Below, in pieces: positions 35,441 through 45,820 of a stretch of 64,000 nucleotides of DNA. Positions within the stretch are counted from its first letter, which is position 1. Each line of letters starts with the position of its first letter. A model generated the notes under the pieces. It saw only the letters and a list, made by a program, of their open reading frames with translations, was not told where the DNA came from and did not search any database. Position numbers and translations under genes: made by a program. Source of the DNA: Filobasidium wieringae (lineage: Eukaryota > Basidiomycota > Tremellomycetes > Filobasidiales > Filobasidiaceae); NCBI GenBank assembly GCA_001600055.1, contig BCIV01000018.1, forward strand, positions 310,001 to 374,000. Reading direction: 5' to 3'.

Positions 35441-37290
35441 AGCCTGTGAGGCCATAGAGGCGGAAGGGGGGGAGGAACGAATTTCACGAAACGCGAATCA
35501 CAGCTTACAGTAACAAGTAAGAAGAGTGTGAGGGAGCGGCGGCGGAGGAGGAGGAGGAGGAAGAGGTCAAAGAGGAAAAGAAAAACACCCAACGATAGTT
35601 TCCCGATCGATCGACGTTGTATTACCGTAGGACTCGTGTGGTGTGGACGGTCCTCCCGTGTCTGTATGTATGTCTGTGTGTATGTGTGTGCGTGAGTGTG
35701 TGACGTGTTTCGGTTGTATTATCGGTCCTCGTACCGCATGTCTTGGAGATCGAGTTGCGAGTTGATACCGCGCCGAATGTCGTTTCTGACGTGTCATAAT
35801 CACATACCCTGCATTGGAGGTTATTCACCTCGGTCTTCGGTTCTATTCCCGTCGCCGCGCTAAGCCGCTAAGGAAGGGGAAACGTTTCAGGTTTCATCAC
35901 GGATCACGGATCGACCCGTGTTTCCCTCTCCTTTTGTGCAAGCGTTCAAGAGAACCAAAGGCCTCCAGAGGGGGCAGGAGGCCTCAGGGGCTGGGCGATG
36001 TGGAGTTTGAAACGTGTGATTGGCGAGTCGCCTCGTGGCTTGCGTGGGAGTAAGAAGAGGAGGAGGAGAAGGAGGAGGAGGAGGAAGAGGAGGAAACTGA
36101 GCTGATCGGGTTCCGTGCGACCAAGGAGAGTTTACGTTTGATACCTGGAACCGACGTCTTCCCCCGTTCCCTTCTCGCCCTGTTCATTCGCTTGGCTCAC
36201 GTTTGGGTCATTTCGATGTGGCCGGTTGATCAGCTGGAATCGAATTCTCGCGTGTCGAGGTGATCCCGACAGAGCGACAGAGTATCGTCGATCCACTCGA
36301 GCGAGCGGTACTTCGTTGGCCTTACGCCGTGCGCTGTGTGTTTCAGAGATTGGGCTTTGGCTGGTGAGCTTTCACTGCTGCGACCTGCGACTTGCGACCC
36401 GTGTACGGACGGATGACGTCTCTCTGATGGAATACTGAATGCTGGATGTTTTCGGTGTGAAGGATGATCGACCGTTGGGTTTGATAAAAAGGTAAGTGCA
36501 CAGTCTAATTGGGATCAGCTTGTTCTATTGGATGATCGTCGATTGACTGATATTCATTGTTACGCTTTTGTTACCTTCAAGGATCGGATCGTTCTCCACT
36601 CTGGATCATCCATCGGCACAGGCTGGACACATGGACACACTCGTTAGACGTTGGCAATTTATACTGTATCCACTACCAACCAAACCGGTCACCTGACACC
36701 TGATCAAGCTCGTCAAGCCAACTCATCGACCCGGTCAATCGGATAATAACACCGCATCGTCTTCCCAAAGGACCCCCCTCTCCTCCCCCCTCGACCCTCC
36801 TCTTACCCCTTGGCTCATCGTCCGGACCTTCCCAATCGGGACTCAATCACTCACTCACTACTAGAGACGCACGGACGTATAGTCATCCCCCCGCTCCTCC
36901 CTTCAACCTCGAGGTACTGGGGCTGGTGGAAGATCAGCGCAAGCTCGGCATTCGATAACTCGTCGGATCTCCGCCGCACAGCATTTGCTCTGAACAGGGT
37001 GTTGACGGTGTTGAGGCTCGTCGATCGGATTAGGGAACGAGGCGGAACGTGTTTTGAGAGGGATCAGCTGATCTGGAGTGGGCTCTTGTGGCGATCACAG
37101 TGTAGGCGAGTAGGAGTAGGACGGGTTGGGTGGTCCGAGTGGTGAGTGGTGAGTGGGCTCGTTGGTTGGAAAGACGTCGATTCGATGGAGATGGGATTGA
37201 GGGATCGTTTGGTCGGTTCGTAGATACCCTTCTTCCTCTTCCTCTTCCCCGACTCCCCCTTCGCGCGGCACCACACCTGGACGTACGACC
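35441..37290. other. long intergenic region between the two kinase genes
   Basis: About 1.85 kb with no supportable gene. It includes purine-rich GGA/GAG tracts (about 35530-35582 and 36055-36098) and a TG-rich stretch (35660-35702). The MPK1 3' UTR and the promoter and long 5' UTR of the Cdc15-type kinase are expected here. Frames seen are short and without motifs. Confidence 0.5.
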
Positions 37291-37341
37291 ATGCCTTCCT
37301 CCTTCTTCCCCAGTACTATCCGGTCCCCCTCCCTCAACAAC

Positions 37342-37375
<34 letters not shown>

Positions 37376-40300
37376 AGGCCAAGACGACTAAACAACGATC
37401 GGGGATGAATCCTCATCCTTCTTCCGTGCAAACGAACCTCGGGACCGTTGGGACTCTTGGGAATTCTGGGACGGAGCTCAACCACCAGGGGACGGTCAGA
37501 CCAGTCCAACCACGGACTATCCGATCGTTCTTCAGCCGGAAGGGGGAGGGGAGTATGAGGGGGACCCTGGGGTGGGGGTCTGGGTCTGGAGCTGGAGCTG
37601 GAGCTGGGGCAGGGGCTGGGGCTGGGAGGGACAGAGAGAGGGAGATCGATGCGTTCGGGCGAATGAGGTATTCCACTTCTTCTTCCCAGGGAGGCAAAGA
37701 AGGGGGGTCTGAGGAAAGGGGAACGAGTGGGGTGCGGATGGAAGAGGGGAGGACCAGTTCTACCCCCCATGCGAGTTCTGTTCTGACCGTCGGGAGGGGT
37801 ACGCTAGGGAATACACCACAGGATCCCTCTGCCTCTTCCTCTACCTCCGTCTCCGCCTCCGCCTCCACCGCTGCAGTAGGGACGATCAGATTCCCAACGA
37901 CCGCCCGTAAAGTATGGGGCAAGAAGAAACCCGGTCCGTCCGCCCTAATCTCATCAGGGGGATCGCAAACCGACTTCACAGATCCCTCTACGCCTACCCC
38001 TCCTGCATCTGCTCATACGACCGGGACCGGAACAGGGACGGGGACAGAACCAGGACTCACCTCCACTCCCACCTCGACGACGGTCCGGAAGAAGAAGAAC
38101 TCACTGTCACTCTTCTTGAGCGCTACGAAAGCTCGAGCGACCATTTCTAGTTCTCAGATGGCTAAGCTTGGTCGAGAGGGGGAGGGGGGTTCTGGGTTGG
38201 CACTGGGACTGAACCAGGAGCGGGGGGGCACGAAAGTGAGGGTGACTAGTGATCCTGTCGTTCAGATTCCGGATACGATGAGCGGGAAGGAGGGTGAGGC
38301 GATCCCGATTAGGAGGACGAGGACGGTTTGGACGGGGAAGACCGGGGTTGCTCCTGATCTGGGGGACGGGGAGGGGAGGATGGGGAGGAAGAAGGAGGTG
38401 AGAAATGATCTTGAGCTGGCCAGGGAGGGGGGCGGGGTGGGATCCCCTACGACCAGTACGACGGTGATCAAAAGCCCGACCGGGTCTAGGTTTTCCGGTC
38501 GACAACTGGATCAAGGCACTTCTCGTCTAACACAAGGGACATCGCGTTCAGTACAACCAAGAACCGGCCTACCGAAACAAACCCCAACGATCGGTCCTCG
38601 ATCAACATCACGGATCCTTCCCTCCCAACCTATCCGGACCGATTCCGGCTTCTCCATCAAACAAGACCCAGGACCAAACCATTTCGTTCTCCGTCTAGCC
38701 GTCACTTATTTAACGAAAACCATCCTCCCTGAACTAAGGTCCAGTCGGAACGAATCCCCCATGCAGACGGGTGAGAGGGGAAGGTATAGGAAGGGGTTGA
38801 TCGAGTTGTTAAGGCCGTTGGAGAGGATGGAACGGTCTTGGGGTATCGAATGGATGTTACGTGGGAAAGAGGGGTTCGCGGTCAGTTCGAGGACGAAGGA
38901 GAAGGAGAGGGACTGTTTGAGGATGGCCCTGGGGGATGGGGAGTTGTTGTTCTTGTGAGTGAGACGTCGCGCGGGTTGAGATCTTGTTCTGATTACCTTG
39001 CCGGATTTATAGTCTGACGGATCGACATGCTCAGGAGATCTTGCCAACCGCCAGACTACGCTTTGAGCAGGCAGCTAGGAATTGTCGGAGATTGCAGTTG
39101 CCACTGGACGACGAGGTGGATTTCGACGATCTGCCACGGATGGATGGGACCGAGATCTACCTGGCCGCCACCGTGATCGTAGCTCTCGCTCGCCACGCTG
39201 GCCCCGCTTCCAAACACAAGGAGTCTAGCGAAGAGGACGACAATAACGATCTTGAAGTGAGAAGTCGCTCCCCCTCGATCAATGAAGCTCCTGCTCGTAG
39301 AAAAGACAACGTCCCATCTCAAACTCGACCCGAGAATCAGTCGGATGTGAAACGGTTTTCCGCGCCCGTCCCCACGGGATCGAATGACAAGCTCGCGCGA
39401 GAACTGCAACGTCAACCGGTCAAACGCCTCAGTCAGCCTCAAACGATGATGATCCGGATGCCCGCTGGGGATTACTACGCTACCAACCCCATGCACTCCA
39501 AGTTGGATACGGTACTGTCCATGACGCCCGGAGAGAGCTCTTATACACCTACACCTCTGGATGGCGCCAAGGAGTACTTTGGGATGACTCCGCGAACCCC
39601 GATGACCAACTCGGCAAGACCCATACTGCATAAACCATCGTCGGCCTACCCAGATGTATATACCCCTTCTTCTCAGGGCGATATATCTTCGATCGGATTT
39701 CGCTATCACAGTCGAGATCCTACGCCTAGCTTGATCAGTGGGACGACCGAAAGGACGAGTATGGCTCTTTCCGACCTGCCAGAGCGCGGTCCGCGATCGA
39801 TTAGCTTTGTTTCGCAAGACGACGAGCCCAGACGCAAATTCAAGGCTTCATTGACAGGTCAACCCGAAAACTTTGGAACTCTCCACCAAGCGTCCGGGAG
39901 CACGGATGCGGGAGTCGATCCGGAAGCTCCGATAGTACCTGTTTCTAGATTCAGGCCTCGAGTGCAAAGAGGTATCACTCTCGCTAGTAGCAGCTCTACA
40001 GCTAGCCTGGAAGCTCTAGAACGGACCGCATCGCGACGTTCGATCGAGATCAAGCCCGGCCGACCTCAGTATATTCCTAGAAGGCATACCACGCAATCGC
40101 CCCCGAAACTGTTTCAAAGCCGAGAACCTTCGCTCAACGGTTCACGGGCTCCTAGCGGATCGTATGGACAGCCTTACTCTCCTCCAGGCTCACCTCGTCG
40201 AACAATGTCTCCAAGCTTTCCTGGAGAGAGTCCCTTCATGCCTTCCAGTCGCAGGACATCGTTTACATCTGCAGCGAGTCAAAGCCCAACTACTAAAGAA

Positions 40301-42126
40301 GTCGTCTTGGTCGTCGTCAAGAACAAAGAGGGGGAGACGCAGACATACGTAAGTTTCATGGCCAACCACTCATGACTTGACATTCGTGTTGATACTTTGA
40401 GCCATCAGCAACTGGGAAACTGCATAGGCAAAGGTCAGTTCGGTGTGGTCTATCGCGCCTTGAACCTGTCGAACGGGCAATTCGTCGCGGTAAAACGTAT
40501 AACTCTCGAAAATCTTGACGAAGATATCGACCAGATCATGCGGGAGGTTGAAGTTCTCAAGCGCTTGAAGCATCCTAGTATCGTACGTTACCTGGGTATG
40601 ACAAAGGATGAGCGGTACTTGGATATCATCTTGGAGTAAGTCTCAGAGTGGCAATAGCTAAGGTAGAAGCTTACTTGAAAGATTCCAGGTACGTTGAAGG
40701 GGGATCCTTGGCCAATGCCTCGAGATCGTTCGGGAAATTTAGCGAACATCTTGTAGCATCTTACGCAGCTAAGATGTTAGAAGGCTTACACTATCTGCAT
40801 GGTCAAGATGTGAGCTCGATAGACTGCCTCTTTAGTCGGTCGGCTGACACTTTAACCTCATAACAGGTGGTGCATTGCGACCTCAAAGCGGCAAACATCC
40901 TTATCACCAAGAAAGCAGACGTTCGATTATCAGATTTCGGGGTGTCTTTGAACCTTCGCGCGGTAGAAAACCAGAAAGACGATAATGTGGTTGGCACGCC
41001 GAATTGGGGTGTGTATCGTCTCGGTTCAAACCTGTAAACGGCCTACTGATTAGACGGGTGACCAACAGTTGCACCTGAAATCATTTCGCTACAAGGCGCA
41101 TCACCTGCTTCCGACATATGGTCCTTAGGATGTACTATAGTTGAACTGTTGGAAGGCAAACCCCCTTGGTCGGAGTTAGACTCCAACATGGCAGTCCTGT
41201 TCAAGATCGTGGAAGAAGAGTGGCCCATCCCCACGCGGTATTCGGATGCGCTTCAGGACTTTCTAGGCTTGTGTTTCAAGAAGAATCCTCTTGAACGTCC
41301 TACCGCGGAGACACTGTTCGATCATGCATGGATTAGGAAAGAGATAGGCATTGACCCAGTAAGTGCGATTTTATCCCACAGGAGCCATCGATATCTGACA
41401 TCATCAACTCTGCTCTAGCGATTGAGGAATCAAGATAGCATACCTTTCTTACGTCGAATATCTGGCGATGCTGTGCGTCTCCAACAACTCCGCTATCAAC
41501 ACATGCGCGACGCTTCTTCCCCTATCGAAGGCAATTTCTCCGACTGGAAGATGGAGAGACAACGGCCCGTCGTTTCCGAAGGGGTGTACGCTGAACCTAC
41601 CCGTATTCTACTCCGCTCGAACCCCGGATCTAGCTTCTCCGTCAAGAGCGATGATACCGACCCAGGTCGTCCTCGTCCCAGTGAAATGATTTCGGCTGAA
41701 CGTCGAAGAGCGTTGGATAAACTGAACGGGACTGGGGAGTTTGCGACGGGCAGGTACTCTGACCTCACGCCGATCAATAGACCGAGCGCGCCCGTCCGTT
41801 CGAAAGAGAGGTTGGAGCGCTTGAAGGAGCGAGATAGTCGGAGAGAAAGTGATAGTACCGATTCAACTGCGAAAGCAGTCAAACCGCCTATCGAAATCGA
41901 ACAAGATCCCCGCCAGAAGATACACAGGTCGATTCGGAAACACGAGGAGAATCGACGAGCTTATGAGACCTTGACTGCTCGATCTGTCATACAAGCGCAA
42001 CAACCGGAACAGGAGGATGTACATACCGTTCGTGGCAAGGACCCTTCTACGAACCATATACCAGGAATGCCGGGCCAACTACACCATGAGAGTACCGATA
42101 GTAAGGGTGACTGTGTCATCCAGTGA
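37291..42126 (+). CDS. Cdc15/Cdc7-type (SIN/MEN) protein kinase with long N-terminal region
   Basis: Exon 1 (37291-about 38957), exon 2 (about 39016-40350) and several kinase exons join in frame; the stop is TGA at 42126. The N-terminal ~1,000 residues are mostly Ser/Thr/Gly-rich with an Asn run and a Gly-Ala repeat. They also contain one compact helical patch (LFFLTDRHAQEILPTARLRF, DGTEIYLAATVIVALARHAG). The kinase then starts at YQLGNCIGKGQFGVVYRALN with VAVKRI, HCDLKAANILIT, LSDFGVSLNLRA, VGTPNWVAPEIISLQGASPA, DIWSLGCTIVELLEGKPPW. HCDLKAAN plus GTPNW-APE is the Cdc15/Cdc7/SepH signature, acting at the top of the septation-initiation/mitotic-exit network. In yeasts the kinase domain is N-terminal; here it is preceded by the long region. 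The C-terminal ~230 residues are disordered and charged. Confidence 0.82.
37334..37376 (+). repeat. AAC trinucleotide repeat (poly-Asn)
   Basis: A run of AAC codons, interrupted by one GAC, just after the start of the Cdc15-type kinase gene. The start codon used (37291) is therefore in a slippage-prone segment, and a later ATG (MNPHPSSVQ, 37405) is an alternative. Confidence 0.9.
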
Positions 42127-42728
42127 AAGAGGTGGTTATCGTTGTAACTTGCATATACACGCGCTCTTGCCAGGCAGTTTGTAGAGATGGAACTATTTAC
42201 GCACAGACACTTTCCCCCGGCCCCGGCCGCCTGCCAATCACGTAAAAGTCAACCGATTGTGTAGGTGAAAATATAAAGATCGTATTGCATCGCATTACAA
42301 GACCAAAAATGAAACTAAATATTATGAGAGCTCAGCTCGGGACTGCCTAAAGTCTAGTGACTTGAAAGCTATAGAGATACTATGGGAGTATGGACAGTTT
42401 GTTCCGGTTCGTTCGTTCGATCAGGGTGGTAGGAGGGGAGGGGAGGTATTGAGGATGACAGATCAGGTGGGTAGAGGAGGCGGTTTTTTTGGTGGGTTCG
42501 AAATTGGGTAGAGGGGAGGGGGAGGAGAGGTATGAGATGACGTGTAGGTGGATAGGGGTTGAGATTGGCGGTTCGAGAGTGAGGAGATGTCGTATAGGTA
42601 GGTAGGCGGTGTAGATTGGTGATAGCGGAGGGTGGGGATGTGTCGGTGTTGGTGGTTGATGTGGTTGTGGCAGGGTGATGTCCGGGAAAAGGGTGCGGCA
42701 GAGTGATAACAAGGTGGTGCGCGTCGAA
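42127..42728. other. convergent 3' flanks
   Basis: About 600 bp between the stop codons of the Cdc15-type kinase (+) and the disordered protein (-). It is G-rich on the plus strand. A long minus frame over it is the shadow of GT-rich 3' UTR. No gene supported. Confidence 0.5.
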
Positions 42729-44496
42729 TCAACGCTCAGCCTTCTGTCTACCCCAAAGCTTCCTCCCAGTCTTCTCGATCTTCTCAGTCTTCTCCTTGTT
42801 CTGACCACCAGCTTGCTTGAGTTTAGCAGTGAACAAAGCCCAAGTCGATTTCGTAGCTCCTTGGTTCTGATAAAAGTTTTTCTGGGATTGCGAGGGTGTT
42901 TCGGTAGATAATTCTTCCTCCTCATCATCATCGTCGTCTTCCATATCCATGGCCGAGTGGTTGAACTCGGGGGAATCAGGGGCGAGCATACTGGCGACAT
43001 CGAGTTCGAAAGCTTTATTGTTTTTTGCGAAGAAAGGATGATTCCCAGCTCTGATGGCGATCGGTGCGGTCGAGTGGGAAGCGACGGGAGTGATCGGCAT
43101 GGACCCCGATTCCGATACAGGGGAAGCCAAAGTCGATACGCCCGATCGGACGGACCCGTGCGTACTGGAAGCTACCGTCTCGTTCGTCGAGCTGGTACTG
43201 GACCTGGTCCTCGAGTGGCAAGTCAAGCTGGAAGGTTTCCTCGCCCGGGAGATCCCTTGACTGGGGAATGAGAAATTATCGGACTGAGCTGAGAGCGGGA
43301 GAGGGGGGGCGTTGAGGAAGTAAGGTTTTGAGGTGGGGAGGGAATCGGTTCTGCCCGGGATGAGGGGTGCGTTGTTCTCCTTGACGGAGAAGATATCTTC
43401 CTTGACTGTCCTCTTACGCTCGACCAGCATGGAGGGTACGGCTTTCCTCCTTATACGCTTCTCCCTCTCCTGCTTGATCGTCATACCGTTACCTCTCCCT
43501 CTGAGCGCCTGCTCGTAGACCCTCTGGACTTGTTGCCTGAGGACGATCAATTCCTTAAGAGTGACAGGTCCCGTCATCTCACAGGCGAGTCGAGGTGACG
43601 AAGTAGGGGACCGATCATGGCTGATAAACTCCTCCTCCGAATCGTCCCCCTCGATCGAGTGGGAGTGGGAGTGGGAGATGGAATGACCGGAACTGGATCG
43701 GGTGAAGACTCGAGGGGCGGAGATGATCTTGGGAACGATCGTTCGAGGAGCAGGGGCGACCGGGTCGAAGAAGACGGCCCGTCCTCCTCTTCCCACTTTG
43801 AACAACCTCGAGGTCGATCCGGAAGTCGAAACAGTCTGGGCCTCAGGGACAGGAGCTCGGACCAAGGAAGGGTCCATACTCTTCTGCTCCTCGTGAGTGA
43901 AAACGCCTCGCATTCCTAATCCGACCAGGGCGGGTTGCTGAGCCTTTTCCTCCTGGCTAGAACGCTTCGACTGGAAATCGAACTCGGGGTGAAGAGGAGT
44001 TCCGGGAGTAAGAGGTAAGGGGGTAGTAGGGCCTGAGCTCAAGGGAGAATCGTCCTCCGAGTTGGGAGAAGAGAAGGTAGGGGTGGAGAAGATGAAAGCG
44101 GGGGACCGAGGTAGTCGACGAGTCTGGTAAGAAGATTGACCGAAGATGACATCTGTTCCGCCAGAAAGGAATCCAACCATCTCAGCAACCGAACGTCTCA
44201 TCGAGCTCGAACACAAGAGGAAACTCACCCTGCTCCAGAGGCCCGATGGAAAACTCTTCCATCCGATAATCAGGACTGAACAGAGGTCTAGAATAATTCC
44301 CAGTCCTGACCTGTACGGTCTGTCTCCTGACTTCCCTGTTTGGGAAATCTCGAGCGTGCAAGGTAGGGCTGGGGGAAGGGGGGGGCGAGTTGCGCTTGTA
44401 CATCCTGTGAGGGGAGGATGGGGAGGATGGCGACGGGGGGAAAGAGGCGACCGATTGGAAGATGGGGGAGTCGAGGAGGGTGGGAGAGTAGGACAT
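42729..44496 (-). CDS. disordered, Ser/Pro-rich protein of unknown function
   Basis: Exon 1 starts at ATG 44496 (MSYSPTLLDSPIFQSV). A GTGAGT donor after GPLEQ joins the acceptor GGCGGAACAG to DVIFGQSSYQTRRLPR. The second exon then runs uninterrupted to the stop at 42729 (LWGRQKAER), giving about 560 aa. Blocks that look conserved: RLPRSPAFIFSTPTFSSP, GGRAVFFDPVAPAPRTIVP, TLKELIVLRQQVQRVYEQAL (a short coiled-coil-like helix), AGNHPFFAKNNKAFELDVAS, STWALFTAKLKQAG. The rest is Ser/Pro-rich with an acidic run (MEDDDDDEEEEL). Many SP/TP sites suggest a proline-directed kinase substrate, which is inference. I do not recognise the family. A larger upstream in-frame region without splicing gives implausible Pro/His-rich sequence, supporting this start. 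Confidence 0.7.
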
Positions 44497-45820
44497 TGTG
44501 CGGTTGATGAAGGAGGAGGAGCGATGTAGGGGAAGAAGAGGACGAGGAGGAGAGTAGCGGTAAGAGTGAGAGGAGTGAGGGGGATGAGATGAGAGGGAGG
44601 TCGAGGAGGATGAGACGAGGTGAGGTGAGATGGAGGATGAACGGCTGTGGATGGAGAAGGAATCTTTGCAGCGTTCGTCATGACATGTCCCGACATCTGA
44701 GCGAGCGCTTTATATGGAAACGAGCACATCGCGTCGTCATGTTCGCTGAGCGTCTGAACCATCTTTGAGCGGCCAGTTGAACGATTCGAATCCCCGAACA
44801 CTTCTCACTTCTTTCCGCTAGATCACAGATTTCTTTTCACCCGCCCGCGACATCGCCTTTCTCCATCTCGCACTAATTACTCTCGGATTGTCTCGCATCC
44901 TTGGTTACCGACCGCGATCACCGCTCCCCACGCTGCTTCGGGACCTCTGATCGGCACCGCCTGCATGACGGATGAAACGAAACGAGACATCCCTATCGTC
45001 ACTCACCTGGCGACCTCTTGATCGCCGTCCATGTCACGCTCAGGCGACCTCCCATGTCCCGTCCTTTTCACCCGTCCTGCGCTGCCCCTTCTCTTCTTTG
45101 TTGTCGATCCTAGCTCGCGTTTCTTCCGCCATAGAACATTCAACATTCACTCGATTACTCCGACCGAGACAAACGCGAGAGCGGGAACCTGGAGCTTCCG
45201 TTCGTTCCGTTCACCCAGCGCTTCCCTGTGGCCTTGCGCCAGCGACACGTCGATCGCGGGTTACGTACCTTTTCTCCGTGCCGAACGAGATCACCGCGAG
45301 CGAGTGCGATCGCGAGCTGTCTCACCTCTCCTCGCTTCTGGCACGTCGACCACCCAAACAACCTCGCCTTCTGGCCTGACAACTCGCCTACCTCGCCTAC
45401 CAGCTACATCCCAACCTGTCATTTATGGCGGCCCGTGCGCGCAAGGCGTAGAATATCCGCGACCACCGAGGTTAGCGGCAATTGCTAGTGCCCAAACAAC
45501 ACCTCGACCTTTTGTCCAGACCGATTGATACCGACCGTATCCCCCAGGTTCCCCATCGCATGCATCTCATGACTCATGCACGTTCGAAAAAGCGATTCGT
45601 CACTTGCGATCTCCCTTGCAAATGGGTGCAGATCAGATCAGATTAAGACGGGGCGATTCCCTGTCAATTCCCTATCGATTCTATTAATGCGCGGTTGGAT
45701 GTGCTAATAACTAAGGCTACAAATGGTCTTCTTCCAGACTGATGTTGGACCAGTATACAATCTACTTTCAAACCCACCTTCCTCGTCCGTCCCTTCCCTT
45801 ACGTTGACGCGATCGTCCCC
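44497..45820. other. intergenic region upstream of the disordered protein gene
   Basis: About 1.3 kb between a start (44496) and a stop (45821) on the same strand. Overlapping plus frames (44972-45528) have no motif and no clear splice partners. Expected to carry promoter, 5' UTR and the MTHFR 3' UTR. Confidence 0.5.

Noticed and set aside
42949..42975. TGGCCGAGTGGTTGA, a tRNA A-box look-alike
   Set aside because: It lies within the coding exon of the minus-strand disordered protein (reading FNHSAMDMED). I see no B-box at tRNA distance and no acceptor-stem pairing.
42380..43000. 206-codon minus frame rich in Pro, Ser and His
   Set aside because: It overlaps the real 3' exon of the disordered protein in another frame; composition is that of a shadow frame over G-rich DNA.
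45031..45528. 165-codon plus frame upstream of the disordered protein gene
   Set aside because: Arg/Pro/Ser-rich shadow-type composition, overlapped by two other frames, no motif or exon partner.
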